Shown: positions 46,351 through 59,044, numbered from the stretch's first letter. The stretch: 64,000 bases of DNA from Dichomitus squalens LYAD-421 SS1 (GCF_000275845.1 NW_006766886.1:1464945-1528944); one strand, 5' to 3'. A program made the numbers and translations. The notes: generated by a model from the sequence alone, not told the origin.

Positions 46351-47851
46351 TTAAAACAGTATGCCTTGCAGGTTGGGCAGGAACGTACTATCATGAATGC
46401 GCATGCAGGTCAGTGGACGATGCCGGTCACGAGAACGCGAAAACTCACACTGCACCCAAGCCAGCAGCGAACGCAAGCGCACCCCATGCTAGAGACTTGC
46501 GTTCTGGCGGCATCTGAGCGAGCCGACGCAGCCTGCTGTTTGTCGCAACCGCACGCTCCCCAACCTCTTCCGGTCCGGGCTCCTTGAAATTGAACCTGTA
46601 TTCCGTCGGCTCCTCCTCCCGCTGCCGCTTCTCTCCACCAATCGCATCCTCCGCATCTTCCTCACTGGGGTCCGGAGCACCTTCCTCTGCCTCCCCCTCA
46701 GCCTCAGCCTTCGCCTTCGCCTTAGCGGCAGCCCGATCTGCCTTCAACTTCGCAATCAGCTCCTTCTGCTCCTGGATGTCCTCCGCCATATTGGGCTCCG
46801 CGACCTTCGCTGCCTCTGAGTCCTCATCCACTGCCGTCTCGTCCGAACCAGCAGGCGTCGGCATCTCGTCGCGCACGGCCCGCCGTGACCGTGGCGTCTT
46901 CGGGGTGGAACCAGGCGCCACAAGCGGCTGTGTTTGCGGGGCGGCCGTCGCTGGGGGACTCCGGAGGCGGGCTGACCGCCTTGGTGCGGGAGAGCCTCCT
47001 CCACGCGACGGCGGAGGCGAGGCTGGGGTTTCGACGGGGACGGGTGCTGCTGCTGGGGCGGGTGCTGGGGCGGGAGCGACAGCGGCTGGTTGGGCGGTTG
47101 CCTGGATAGGGGAGGTTGGCGAGGCATCCCTGCGCCGCTTAGCCGGTGCAGGGCCGGGCTCGGCGGCAGGAGACGCGGTCGGGGTGGGCTGCTGCTGGGC
47201 CTTAGAGCGGCGGAAGGTCGTGTTGGGATCGGGGACAGCAGCAGCAAGGGAAGGGATGATGGCGCCAAGGGAGTAGCCATCGGCGAGGTAGAGCGCAACG
47301 TCGGGGGTGACCCAGGTGCCGGCAAAGCGAGCCTTGCCAGACTTGTTTGCGCCGGCGGTGTCGAAGGAGAGCTTGATCCAGTTGGTCTCGCCCTTCTCTG
47401 CCTCGTCGCTTGCTGTGGGGAAAGCTGCGCGGAACATGGTGGTTACGGAGATCGCGCCGGTGTCTAGCCTGCGTAGGATGAATGCATGACCCCCAGGCTA
47501 TGTGGTAGTGAGTATGCGAGGACAAGGACGCGCGCAAGACGCGATGAAAGGGGTGGAGGTACATACAGTTGGGATCTTGACCCGTCCGACCTGGAGACGA
47601 TGTATGAGCGGTACGCGCGGGAGACAGCGCGAAAACACGTACGATGGTGGCCTGACCATCCCTAACGATCTCCTGGAACTTGACAGGGGGCGGTTTGGAC
47701 GCGTCGACTGGCGAAGAAGGTGAGTGGTTTGACAGTGGTCAGGGCGAAGAAGATACAGACTGGTTCTGATATGAGGGTTGACATGGTCGAGAGGAAGTGG
47801 CGGGCGCGGGATGCCAGGCTTGGGGACGGCGTAGTGTTTTGTGGCAGGCAT
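46351..47851 (-). CDS. BQT4: BQT4-like inner nuclear membrane protein with APSES/KilA-N-type domain
   Basis: Exons, 5' to 3': 47851-47761, 47707-47643, 47590-47567, 47497-46449, 46387-46351; 1266 bases, 421 residues, in phase, close to the 432 of fission yeast Bqt4. The N-terminal domain reads KFQEIVRDGQATIVGRVKIP, HAFILRRLDTGAISVTTMF and TWVTPDVALYLADGYSLG, an APSES-type fold. The middle is Pro/Ala-rich with basic patches (KRRRDA, PRRSARLR). A charged coiled-coil region with ELIAKLKADRAAAKAKAKAE follows. The C-terminus is a single hydrophobic anchor (LAWGALAFAAGLGAVTFL) completed by the short last exon. Bqt4 anchors telomeres to the nuclear envelope and links to lipid and Lem2 functions. Only the last exon gives the anchor its full length. 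It lies downstream of PFK on the same strand. Confidence 0.82.
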
Positions 47852-48139
47852 CGCGAGGAGAGAGCGCGAGGGGAAGAGCGAAGCGAAGGGGGCGACCGTG
47901 CGCGATCTCGAATCCGCGCGTTGTAGCAGGAGCCAAACACGGCCACGTCCTCGCGCCCGCCACTCCCAACTCACTTCAGACTCCGCCCGGCATCACCCGC
48001 GCTTATGCGACGTCAATCTCAAGTACAACAACTACTAGTCATTCTTAGCTTCCCCTGTGGCCACAATGCCGAATACAATGCAGTCTATACTCTTGTCTTC
48101 TGCAAACTTCTATCGGGATATCCTGCGCGCCTGTAGCCT

Positions 48140-51100
48140 TCAGCCTGTCGGCTCCTTCTTGCCCTTCGCCAATATCTGCGGCCTCGCGACGAGAGCCTCG
48201 ACGAGCTCAGTGTGCTGCTCCCACCACGTGTGCTTCCCTCTCCGGTTCTTCATGTCCGCGTGCTCGACCATCTCCTGCACCGGCACCCATTTCACGGATG
48301 TACCCTGAATCGTAATGACTGCCGCGCTCTCCGGGGACGCCTGCTTCGTCCGGCTCTGCTGCTTCAGCAGCAGCTGATGCTGTTGCTCGATAAAGCTCAT
48401 GCACTTCAGCGAGAGGCGCACCGCGCGCGCCCGGTCCGTGGGCGAGGGCACGCCGCCCTGGAGCGTATGGCCGAGCGAAGCCGAGCGTGAATCGAAGAGC
48501 GACCCGCCCTCTTCCTTGAACATTTTCATGATCACCTCCGTGGTGTATACGGTCGACGCCACCTCGTTCCTGTCGACATCTATGTGTCCCTGAAAACGGC
48601 GACCGTCGGCTGCATGCACTTACCTGATAACCAGGCGACCTTCGTTCTTGCCCTTCGCGTCCAACGCGTACCTCCTCTTCAAGTACTTCACGTCATTTCG
48701 AAGCATATCTAGGTCAATGCCTCGTTCCGGCGTGTACACGATGCATGCACCCGTCTACGATACCACTCAATCAGCCAAACGAACCGCAAATGAGAGCACA
48801 CAACTACACTTACCGCAAGCGCGCCCATCGTCGCTATATACCCACACTGCCCACCCTGCGTCTCAACCACAAACACCCGATTCCGACTCGCCGACGCACT
48901 CTGCTTGATCGCGTCGCATGCATCCACAAGCGCGTTCAAGCTCGTGTCGCTTCCCAGGCTGAACTCCGTCAGCGGCACGTTATTCGAGATTGTCGCAGGC
49001 AGGTGCACCATCGGGATGTTGAACGCCGGGTAGTGCTTCCTTCCTTGCTCTAGTATCAGCAAGGAGCTGAACGCCTCGAAGCCGCCGATCATGATGAACC
49101 CGTGGAAGTTGTGCTGCTGGAACTTGGCCGCGATCGCGCCTAGGTCGATATCAGGAGACTTGCGATTCGTGCCGAGCTCAGAGCCTCCGCGCGTCGTCCA
49201 ATTGTCGACCCCGAGCCAGGAGAGCTGGTGAATGTTGTCGTCGAGCAGGCCGACGAAGCCGTTGTGTATCGCGAAGGGCTTGTGGCCCTGGCGGATGCAG
49301 TAGCGCACTGCGGCGCGGGTGGCAGCGTTCATGCCTCCGGCGGGTGCGCCGACGCTTGGAAAAGTCATTAACACAAGGATGACATATAACCTTCAGAACT
49401 TACTGCATGATTGCGATGCGCATACGCTGAAAGGATTCTGAGGAATTTGTGACAAAGTCAATGGAGTGATACGTACGAGGTGGTGGGGAAGCCTGGGTTC
49501 GCTCTCCAGCACTGAGGTAGCGAAGAACCCATCCAGAGTCTCGCGGAACTCCGGGTCACGTAGTGACATCGCCCTCTCAAAGTCCTTCTCGTTGATAGCA
49601 TCTGCAACTTCCCGGGTCTACCCAGACCACACGAAGATGTACAACACCCACAAGATGTAGATTAAGAACGTCAGCCTCATTCAATTCACAGGAGAACCAG
49701 TCGCGCATCGCACCATCTTGACCGCGTCCATCAGCGGCACACGGGTGATCTTGTTCTCCCGCACTCCAATCATGTATGACGGCGTTTCTGGAGTTGCCTT
49801 AAGCAGAGCTTCGACGGCTTCGACACCCTGCAGCGTCGGCTATCATAGCGGCGTTCATCTTCAACAAACCTTGGCTTCCGCACAAATGCCGCAGAGGACG
49901 TACCAAAATCCGATCGATGGCACACGGCCTGCCTCCACGCTGTGTGTGGCCGAGGGTCGTGACACGGGTATCGAGGCCAAGGCGCTCGGACAGAATGTCC
50001 TTGACGTGGTCGGAGCGGATGGGCTGAAGCTTAGAGTCAAGTGCGCCTTCGGCAACAATGACAATCGTCTTGCGCTTCCCCACGTCTCGGTGCTGTATGC
50101 ATTCCTGAGTACCTATATGCGCGCAGAATGTGTGCTAGAAGCATACGCTCTGGATCATCTTGCACATCTCGTCGGCCCAGTGGTCGGCGTCAGGAGGGCT
50201 CTCCGGAATGAAGATGAAGTCGGCGCCACAGCTACCGGGCACTAGAGTCAGCCTTAAACTTTCGTCGAACAACATGAGCCGTCGAACCTGACGCCAGCCA
50301 TGAGTGCGAGCCAACCACAGTGCCTCCCCATGACCTCCAACACAAACGCGCGCGAGTGCGAGTACGCCGTTGAGTTGATATTGTCGATGCTCTCACAAAT
50401 CCGATGTAGAGCAGTCGGCGCCCCGATCGTCAGGTCCGTCATGGACATGTCGTTGTCAATCGAGCCAACGAGCCCAACGATCTTGAGATGCGCGTGCCTC
50501 GCCGCCTGCTCCTCGGAGATCTTGCCAGTCTGGCGCAGTTCGCTCACGAGCCCAGGCCACTCGGCGCGAAAGACGTCCGCCCCAGTGAGCGAGCCGTCTC
50601 CACCACAGACGACGAGCGCGTCGATGCCCTCTTTGATCATGTTGTGCGTCGCGGTGAGGCGGCCCTCGCGGGTCCGGAACGTAGCCGAGCGCGCGGTGCC
50701 AATGAGCGTTCCACCCTATGCCCAATTACTTTGCTTTCAGTTGGGACAATCGGAGTGACGAAGGAGGATGCGACCTACTTCCGAAAACCAGCCCCGCACA
50801 TCGTCCCAGCCCACGCGCACGATGTAGCGGCCCTTGAGGGTCCTCCCTCCAGGGTGATCGCTTGTTCCGTCCTTCAATAACTCTCCATCGCCGTAGCGCA
50901 GATTGTGCACGAAACCCTCCTCAGGTGCCTCCGGGGTCTTGAGCTCTCGCGGGCTCGTGAGTGTCTTTTCGGCCAGACTCTGGCGACGATGATCGCCACT
51001 GTCGCCATTCCCGCGTACGAGGCCCTCGTAGCCCTCCCGGACGATCCAGGTCTCGCATCCCCTAGGAAATGCTCAGTCAAGACCTCTGGAGCACACTCGA

Positions 51101-51228
51101 AGGAGGAGATCGCACTTGATAATGGCAGCCTTGACCACCGCGCGCACCACAGCGTTCATACCCGCGCTGTCTCCGCCAGACGTGAGCACCGCGAGCTTCA
51201 TCTTGTTCTTCGCTATCGCATTCGCCAT
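48140..51228 (-). CDS. PFK1: ATP-dependent 6-phosphofructokinase, duplicated eukaryotic form
   Basis: Exons, 5' to 3': 51228-51116, 51061-50779, 50715-50288, 50231-50147, 50104-49904, 49839-49714, 49617-49477, 49426-49404, 49354-48814, 48754-48624, 48569-48140; 2502 bases, 833 residues, in phase. It phosphorylates fructose 6-phosphate in glycolysis. The N-terminal half begins [20 protein letters not shown] and contains [22 protein letters not shown] and [15 protein letters not shown], the ATP- and substrate-binding motifs. The C-terminal half ([44 protein letters not shown]) is the regulatory copy, in which GGDG is changed to GGFE. There is no long N-terminal glyoxalase-like extension like that of some yeast subunits. 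One intron (50232-50287) has a weak GTTCGA donor but preserves VSCGAD. Confidence 0.95.
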
Positions 51229-51605
51229 CGTAGAGTAGCGCTTAGGTCACAGTAGGAGTAGCGGGTTACCTCGGGCCAGCGCAGACCAGGAGATGAACTT
51301 TTGAGGACTGTACCGGGGAGCAGCCTAGATCGTAAGATAGCAGGCAAACGTGCGAGGCGAAGAGGAGCCCAGGCGAGAATGGCACGGTTCGGGACGGCGG
51401 TAGGCGAGTGTTCGCTGTATCTGACCAAAGCCAATCTGAGGGCGTTGATTGCGGAGCGCACAGACGCGACCTGCGGCACACCAGGCGCGTCGAGCCTAGT
51501 CTCGCGCCTCAATCTCTTCCACACGACGTCAACCGTGACGCACACCGCGACGCTCGACATCGCCAGCTGCTGTGCTGAACGTGTTATTCGTCGCTTCTGC
51601 CGACC
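51229..51605. promoter_or_regulatory. bidirectional promoter region of PFK and WSS1
   Basis: This 377-base interval separates the divergent start codons and must serve both genes. No exon or named site is supported. Confidence 0.5.
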
Positions 51606-53837
51606 ATGGTCCATGTCAGGCTCAATGAGAAGGAAAAAAATCCGAATCCGCACATCAACTTCATTACCCCGCTAAAGATGGCGGACACACAAGCGGAAGA
51701 GCAGGCGAAGCAACTGCTCCGCGCGTTGGCTGCTCAAGTTCGACCCATCATGAAAGCTGAGGGTTTCGTGATCAACAGCTTCGAAGAGGTAAGTAGACGT
51801 CGCGACCTGTGGAGAGGCAGTTCCAAACGGTATACGGGCAGTACGAGCATAACAAAGTGTTCGCCGGGCGCAATTGGAATAACGGCGAAACCGTAGGTGA
51901 GGACCTCTCCTATGGATACTCCAAGAACACTACTTGACATGTCTTCCGTCCCCATCTCAGAACTAGTCCTCCGCGGTGCTCACGGAGGCTTCCTCCCAAC
52001 GTCCTGGCTACTTAGTACATTGTGTCATGAGGTGGGTATGTCTCTCAGGACCATGCGGCGCGCTACAGCCCCCGGTACTCATATCCAATACCATATAGTT
52101 AGCTCACATCAAAGTGAGAGCACTCTAGCCATTCCAAGAAGATTGTGGACTAAAGACGGGCGACCCTGGTAGCACATGAACCACGGCCCAGCCTTTCAAG
52201 CTCTCTGGGCAAAACTACGCGCCGATGTTCGCCGGCTGCAGAGCGAGGGATACTATGGAGACGGTTTGCATGCCTTCGCGTGTCCCCACTCGAGCAACCC
52301 TGATACTGTACGCGCAGGATTTTGGTCATCAGGAACCCGTGTTGCCGATTTCGCACGAATGGGAGGCCAGGGCCTCGATTCCGATGACCTTCCCGAGTTC
52401 ATGGTGCGCTTTGTCTTGCTAACACCGTCGTGTATGCGTGTTGTTCACGTACGCGGTCGACCCTGCAGTGCGGTGGGGCACAAAGTCGTGCCCGCCCGGC
52501 TTCGAGGAAGCGTCGTCGCTCTCAGCCCGCAGGGCCGTCAAACCGCACGGGTGCGCAAACGGCCAAGAAACGCAAGCCTGGCACCCGTGTCCGAGCAAAA
52601 GGGGCGTTCTCAGGGACTGGTCGCGCACTCAACGATGATATCGAAGACGAGGAGCTGAAGAAGACAGGAACAGGGTTCCGCAAGCAGGCTAGAAGGTATG
52701 CAGAGCTGGCTTTACGTGGTTACTGCGCTGTCAATTAATTCGTGCGGATACCTGTCCCCCAACTTGCAGCAAACGTGCTCGAGAAGAGCGGGCATTGGCA
52801 GCCGAACGGCGTCTCCTTGCCCTGCAAGGTCATAGTACGTCCATCGTACTCGGATAAACGACCAGCAGCGGACATTGATAAGCCCAGGTGACACCTCACA
52901 CGCAGCCAAGGAAGCCTCTGGAGACGAAGATGAGAACGAGGAGGATTCGGATTACGAGGCAGCTCCGGAGACAGACCAGGAGCGTCGTCGCGCAATGCTT
53001 GAGTCCACAGAGAAGTCTGACTTGGAGGACCTGAAAACCTGGCAGCGTGACTATTCCTCCGACTTCATCTTCCCTCCTGTGGCTTCCGGGTCTGGATTTG
53101 TATATGGGCCGTCTTCATCGTCCACGCAGTCCTTGTACCGAGCAAGAACAAAGGACAAAGGTGGCGGCGTTTCGGATGTGATAGAGTTGTCTTCTGACGA
53201 GGAAGATAGCGCACAACCGACGTGCGATGTACAATTGCTTCCGAAAGGAGGCACTGCTGCAAGCTCGGCCACACCAACCGTCGGTAAAGGACCGGGAAAA
53301 GAAGATACACTGGTTATTCGGCACTCGGACAAGAATCCTGCGGTGATAGGAACACGGTCCTCGGGCAGTGCAGTGCGCTCGTTCGCGAAACAACGGAAGC
53401 TCGCCTACGGTGGCTCAGTGCAACAAGTTTTTGGCACTAGGACAAAAGAGACCCATGAAATTGCTTCCTCCGATGACAATCGGCTAGGCAGTGCATCTTC
53501 GAAGGCGTCGTATACGTCGTCGAATCTCCTCGCAAACGTCTCTCGACGCACATCGACACACACAGAACCACCTTCCTTCCATTCAACCACGTCCGTTCTG
53601 ACGTCAAGCGCGCAACCGAAGTGGCCATGTCACGTTTGTACCTTGTACGTACTCATGCCATTTTTACCCAGTCGGCTTCTCTGTATCAGACTTCGTTTGT
53701 CTTGGCTACCCCTGGGTATCCGGATATATGGACAGGCGCTGATTGGCCTCTGCAGGCTCAATGAACCTGGGCACCTCGCATGCTCCGCATGTGCCACGCC
53801 GCGCGGCGAGTCGATATGGCTGGGAAACACAGAGTGA
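51606..53837 (+). CDS. WSS1: WSS1-type DNA-dependent metalloprotease (WLM domain)
   Basis: Exons 51606-51788, 51842-51896, 51961-52031, 52099-52113, 52173-52263, 52318-52403, 52469-52695, 52770-52828, 52906-53644, 53756-53837; 1608 bases, 535 residues, in phase. The WLM domain covers about residues 1-170: YEHNKVFAGRNWNNGET, then the zinc site HELAHIKHMNHGPAF with ligands His102, His106 and His112 and catalytic Glu103. After it come basic low-complexity segments and an acidic stretch. VIELSSDEED at about residue 354 is a clear SUMO-interaction motif. The C-terminus is a RanBP2-type zinc finger (WPCHVCTL, then LACSACATP). Wss1 degrades proteins cross-linked to DNA, working with Cdc48 and SUMO. 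Two introns cut the zinc motif; the exon between them is 15 bases. Confidence 0.92.
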
Positions 53838-54304
53838 ATGTGGTCTTTGACGGGATCGAACATATGCGGGTCGCTTTTCTGGGTGGGAGACGATCGTCCA
53901 ACATGCCCACAGCTGTACTAGCACATCGGACCTCGGATATACCGCATACATTGTCGATAGTATTCCATAACATGACCGTAACGGAAGCTTACTGTATCGC
54001 ATACAATCAATAAAGCGAGGATTTGACATTCCATCTCCAGAGCGTCCTTCTTCTATCGTACACCGAGGAAAGCTTCTGTGGGTGATCGGATCGTAGAACA
54101 ACAAGCAAAACTACTTCCTAAGACACCATCGGGTAGAACCTGTGGCACTTAGTGGCGCCAGACCCTGGAACAAGAACTCAGCAAACGTGTAGCAGGCGGA
54201 ACCCATCGCAGGGATCACTCACAAAATCTCATAGTGGTCGACGTGGTGCTCTTGACCGCCGAACGGCACATTTGCGCCACGCTACAGAACGTGGCGATGA
54301 GCAA
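53838..54304. other. gap between convergent genes
   Basis: These 467 bases lie between the stops of WSS1 and the DM9 gene and should carry the 3' untranslated regions. Nothing else is supported. Confidence 0.45.
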
Positions 54305-55039
54305 TCAAACCACCCGACGATAGCCAAACAGACCCACCAAGTGAGCTCCAGCCTTCCCAGGCACCTTCACCCCATTAACGACGCCGATGGCATGATAGAG
54401 CTTGTCGCCATTCTCCTCGTAGCCTCCTTCGACGGGGCGCCGCCCTGGCGGAACGTGGCCGCCGGATGCCTGCACCCACTCCATCGTGTTCGGGTCGAAC
54501 GGTAGGAGATCGTACCGGCCGCGATGCTCAAGTTCGCCGCCGCCCCACGCCACGCGTGCAGGAGGGTTGAACGTCGAGACTATCTTGCACGGGTGCACGG
54601 CGCGCTCAAAGATCGCGCTCCCTACGTAAACGGGGGTGCGCCCGTCCGCGTCGAAGGCGACGGGAGGGCCAGCCCGGTTCTGCGGGAACGGCTGGCTGTC
54701 GCTCAGGGGTACGCGGAAGCCCGAAGGCGGGGGCGGGGCGTAGGGGGGCGGGGCGCCACCTGCATGGAGGTCGCGCGAAGGTGAGATTCCATGAGGGGCG
54801 CCGTGCTCGCCGCCGGGGAACGAGGGCATGTTGATTTGGCTGTGGGGCATCCCTGGAGCGTCTGGGAAGCCGAGGGGCGCGGTGAAGCTGGCTCCCGCGA
54901 GCGGGACGGCTACATGGCCATGTACAGGAGTGGGGAACGCAGCGTGCTTGTTATTTTTCTTGGCTTTCTTCTCCTCGTCAGAGGACGAAGAGGAGGACGA
55001 GGAGCTCGACGAGTGACTGCGGCGGCGGTTGTGGCCCAT
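54305..55039 (-). CDS. DM9-repeat (DUF3421) protein
   Basis: A single open exon of 245 codons including the stop (244 residues). Residues 1-30 hold a run of serines followed by acidic and basic residues (SDEEKKAKKNNK). Residues ~35-125 are Pro/Gly-rich. The rest carries the DM9-type pattern: PVYVGSAIFERAVHPCKIV, a central ARVAWGGGEL and YDLLPFDP, then a second unit with DKLYHAIGVVNGVKVPGKAG and LVGLFGYRRVV. DM9 proteins in animals bind sugars or act in immunity; the fungal role is unknown. No signal peptide is seen, so a cytoplasmic location is inferred. It has no introns, unlike nearly every neighbour. Confidence 0.75.
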   Translation of the reverse strand: MGHNRRRSHSSSSSSSSSSSDEEKKAKKNNKHAAFPTPVHGHVAVPLAGASFTAPLGFPDAPGMPHSQINMPSFPGGEHGAPHGISPSRDLHAGGAPPPYAPPPPSGFRVPLSDSQPFPQNRAGPPVAFDADGRTPVYVGSAIFERAVHPCKIVSTFNPPARVAWGGGELEHRGRYDLLPFDPNTMEWVQASGGHVPPGRRPVEGGYEENGDKLYHAIGVVNGVKVPGKAGAHLVGLFGYRRVV

Positions 55040-55678
55040 GATGATCGATCTGGCTAGATTGTACTGTATGGGTGGTGAGATGAAGGCAAGAGGGTGGTGC
55101 TGGGCTATCCCAACGGCCGATGCGTTGTAGTAGTCGAATGCTTAAGTGTCGCTCAAAGACAAGGCGGTGTCGGCTTGACCTTCCATACGTTGTTCATGCA
55201 GTGCTAATCATTGGCGGCGGTGCAAACACTTCTGGTTGTGCAGTGTCCGCGTTATCACCATCCAGTGCACAACCTGCTGCCCCGATCAACTGCTCGATCT
55301 GAGCGTCGGCGTTGGGGCTACCAAAGTACCAAGCTCTTTCAGCAACAAGTTATATGGGATACTCCGCTATCTGGCGATCTCTGCCTGTGGCGCAGCCGAC
55401 TGCGTATAACTTGTGTGCAGGCGCTTATCAATTATCATGAAATACACCGCTTTGCCGCGGGCCGCTTATACTCCCACAATAGGCATTCAGAATGATGGAC
55501 TGCGCGCTGTAACTCCTCAATAGCCGTGCTCTGCCATCTGCTCCGCCATGTTATTACGGCACGGTTCATTGTGACTCCAGCATCCAGGCCATTCTTGCCC
55601 ATTTACCGATAACAAGGCTACCAATTCGGGGCCGTGATCGAAGGTCGCCGACGGTCGGCCGCCACTACGTGATAACCA
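55040..55678. other. gene-free region
   Basis: These 639 bases lie between the stop of the palA gene and the start of the DM9 gene, both on the minus strand. They should contain the DM9 promoter. No exon is supported. Confidence 0.45.
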
Positions 55679-58600
55679 TCATCGCCCCGGAACCACCCTC
55701 CTACCAGTAGCTGGCTTCGGTGCCGGCGGTAACTCCATTGTTTCCCATTCGTCCGAATCGGGAGGTGGCAAGTCCAACGCAGGGCGCACACGGTGGCCAG
55801 GATGTCTGCGAGGTGATGTTGGACTCTCAGGTGGATTGTGTTGGTCTGACGGCACTGTTTCTGATGCAGAACGTCGTATAGCAGGAGAAGTTGAGCTTGT
55901 CTCGTCGGATGTGGCGCTGGAGATGCGCATGGATTCCAGCGCATGAATTAGTGTGCTGCGCGAAAACAAAACAAATGAGTCGGATCAAACGCGGCAGTCA
56001 CGGCGTCCAGATAGCGCCGCACAGAAAGCCGACGTGCTCTGGAGAGCGGCAAGACACGCACCTGATCTCGGTCCTGCGCAGATTTACGAACTCCTTGCAT
56101 GCATCACGGAATTGTGATAGGATGACCGCAAGGTCGTTATAGAACTGAATGGGTATGACATTTGTGAGACACACTCGAGCACAATGGACGGCGAACAAAC
56201 CTTCAGGCCTTCGTCCAGGTTCCGAACAATCTCCTTGTACTTGCCATATGCGAGGTCCAGCGATTGCAATGCGAGCTCACGCTCCTTCACCGGAGCATCC
56301 TCCTTTCGGGAGCGCGTAAATTCTGCATGGCGCTCCTGTAACAATCGGATCCGGCGGGCCCGTTGCGAAGTAGCACACTATTCAGATCAACACCTATGCG
56401 GCTGAAGAGCGGCTCACCTTGATGGCAGTGAGAAGGTCTGCTTGCTTCTTCCCGTCTTCTTCCAGCTGTCGGCGGAACTTGTCATACTTGGCGAGTTCTT
56501 CGTCAAGGATATCCTCGAACATCGCCGGCTGCACGTTCACCCATTGTTCCATGCCCGAGGCCGCCTTGAGAATGCGGGGCCTGATGTCGTCAGAGTCGGA
56601 TAATCGGCCGGTCCGAGCCGCTATTTCTTCACGCGACTTTGACAGGTCATCGAGCATCTCGAGAAGCATGCGTAGAGCGCGTGCATGCGAACGAGTCGTG
56701 TCTGCGGGTGACTGCCATGCGTGGGACGCAGTGGAGGACGGGATAGAACTCTCTAGTTCAGACTGTGGCCGGCATAGGTGAACAATAGCACTGGTTATTC
56801 GAGAGGCTGCATGACGACTGACCTCGCTCCAGGTCAGCTGGCCGATATTCTCTTCCCAATCTTCCCACTTCTGTCTGACAAGTTCATCGCTATCTCGGGC
56901 TTGCTGGAGGACCGTCCGATAGCGCTGTTCTTTCTCAATGATGTCTTTGTTGGCTTCGTATGATGGCAGTCTCTCCGCCGTGGGATGAGCCTCACGGAAC
57001 GCTTCGTCTTCGTCGGCTTCCTGATCCAAAATGTCCATTGCCTGCGAGTTCTCATCAGCGCCTTAAGTCAATGCCAAGCGAGGGAAAATATAAAGTATAC
57101 CTCATCAAGTAAGGTAGAGTCGTGGTTGGCCAGAGTCCGCACGTCACGGATGGAAGCCTCAATGCGCTCAGGGCCGCGTTCAAGCCGAACCTCTTCAGCT
57201 TTTTTCAGCAAGCTGGGTGGTAGGCCGATGGGCCGATCAAGAGCCTCCAAAGCCGCGGGAAGGTTCAGAGACTCGAGCACGCTGTCAAGGAGACGAGGCC
57301 GCATGATGAGACCGGTGGTCCGAACGTCAGAAGATGACACGTACCTTCTACTTTCGTCGTCTAGACGTTGCGCGCGCCCAGTCACTTCCTCCGCAATCCA
57401 GTTCTGTCTCCTATCGTTGTAGATTTCTGTGATTGGCGTGTTAAGATGGCTACAAATGACGGATAGGGTCGAAGGCATACCAATGGCGAGACGCGCGCCC
57501 CACCCAAGTAGCTCCCCAAATATCACACCATTCGTGCCGACTACAATCTTTGGATCCTGTAACCCAGGGTCTGTGAGCGGCTGCACCATGGAGACCTCTT
57601 GGATGACGGGCAACGCAGACGAAGGGGGGACATCTTGATGATAGATCAGATCGTTGTCCCTCTCGGCGCGCGAGATGTTCTTCTGGACGATATCAAGCAA
57701 AGACTACGCGTCGCAGGACGACGTTAATTACCGTTCGGATGAGCCCTCTAAGTACGCGGCACTAACCTTGATATCCTGCTGGACCGGCGGGGCCGCGCCG
57801 CCTCGTCTTGCGACATCATGACCCCTCTTCGCTAGGTCTCGTGCCTCTGTAAGTCGTGAAATTTCGTAGCCATATCTGTGTCACCGGTACTAATAAGATG
57901 GGAAGGCAGGGCAGACTGGACCATGTGTTTACGTACTTGTGCGCCTCGAGGTCCTCTAGGCTTTTCCGATATTGAGCTGCAGCCTGGAAATGTAGCGTTT
58001 TTGTTTCCACTTGGGCGATCCACGGCTGTGGAAGGTTAGAAGTGCCATTTCTGCCCAAAACCCAGGAGTAACACACCAAAGGGAAGACGTGTCTGACCGA
58101 TGGGTTCTTGATATGGGCGGCCGCAGTCCCGTACAAAGACGATACCTGTAAAGGGTCCGTAAATCGAACCATGCCGAACGGAAATTTTCACACACTTTGG
58201 CGGCGAGCTTTGCGATGAGACCATTCTTGTAGTTGTCTAAAAGCAGGCATTACTAATGTTGCCCGCTTCTGGTACAAGAGAGGATTACCCATGACGGCTC
58301 TTTGCCAAACGCATTCTTGTGCTTGCGCAAGCACAAGAAACTCTAAGCCTCGGATGATAGGCTCCGTGAACTCCAATGGTGCTTCTTCAGGTGCCACGGT
58401 CGCCCGGAGTTGCGGAATCACAAATGCGTTCAGATAGTTGAGTGCTCCGGCCGCATTCTTCAGACACGTCAGTTTATCCTGCCGACCCTGTACTGAGATG
58501 ATCACAGCTACCTGATAACATTTGATCGCTTGCTTGAGCCCTTGTGGCGCGGAGCGATCTTCGGCCGCCCCCAATTGAGAGTACAGAGCAGCAAGATTGA

Positions 58601-59044
58601 ACAATATGCCCGCTCTCTCGTAGACTAGATTGTTAAATGGCTCCGGAACGGCATCGCTATTGAAGATCGGCGCGTAAGGGATCTCGAGGCCAATCTATTG
58701 GGTCGAACATCAGAACGATGAGCCATCTGACGAGACACTAGACAGACATCATGGGGTAATTTGGTCAATATGAACACAAGCTGTGCATGATAGCTTCAGA
58801 AAATGAGTAGCTCCCAAGATTGACGGGATCGAGTGTAGGTATCGTACCTAATCAACGCGTTGACTCGATCGATATGAACGACGCTGCTTATGGCCTCGGC
58901 GCGGAGCTTCTCCCATTGTCCGATGTCCCATTTATACGCATCTGGATGCGTGTCGGTGTAATGTGAGAGGATGTACTGCCGCACCGCCTCTCGAATGGGT
59001 ATCACATATGTCCTCTTGAAGGGAATGGATAGTTGGTTGGGCAT
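55679..59044 (-). CDS. RIM20: pH-response regulator palA/RIM20 (BRO1-domain protein)
   Basis: Fifteen exons, 5' to 3': 59044-58848, 58793-58748, 58694-58289, 58236-58196, 58145-58098, 58025-57937, 57875-57767, 57703-57481, 57426-57345, 57281-57101, 57050-56823, 56762-56418, 56335-56201, 56144-56062, 55955-55679; 2490 bases, 829 residues, in phase. The BRO1 domain opens with MPNQLSIPFKRTYVIPIREA and includes RAGILFNLAALYSQLG and LNAFVIPQLRATVAPEE. The V-shaped coiled-coil domain has LNLPAALEALDRPIGLPPSL and LAKYDKFRRQLEEDGKKQADL. The C-terminal tail is Ser/Pro-rich. In fungi palA/Rim20 binds the ESCRT-III protein Snf7 and the YPxL motifs of PacC/Rim101 and helps activate this factor at alkaline pH. 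The palA branch is preferred over Bro1 because of the length and the short tail. The intron at 57100-57051 uses an atypical GAG acceptor. Confidence 0.88.
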
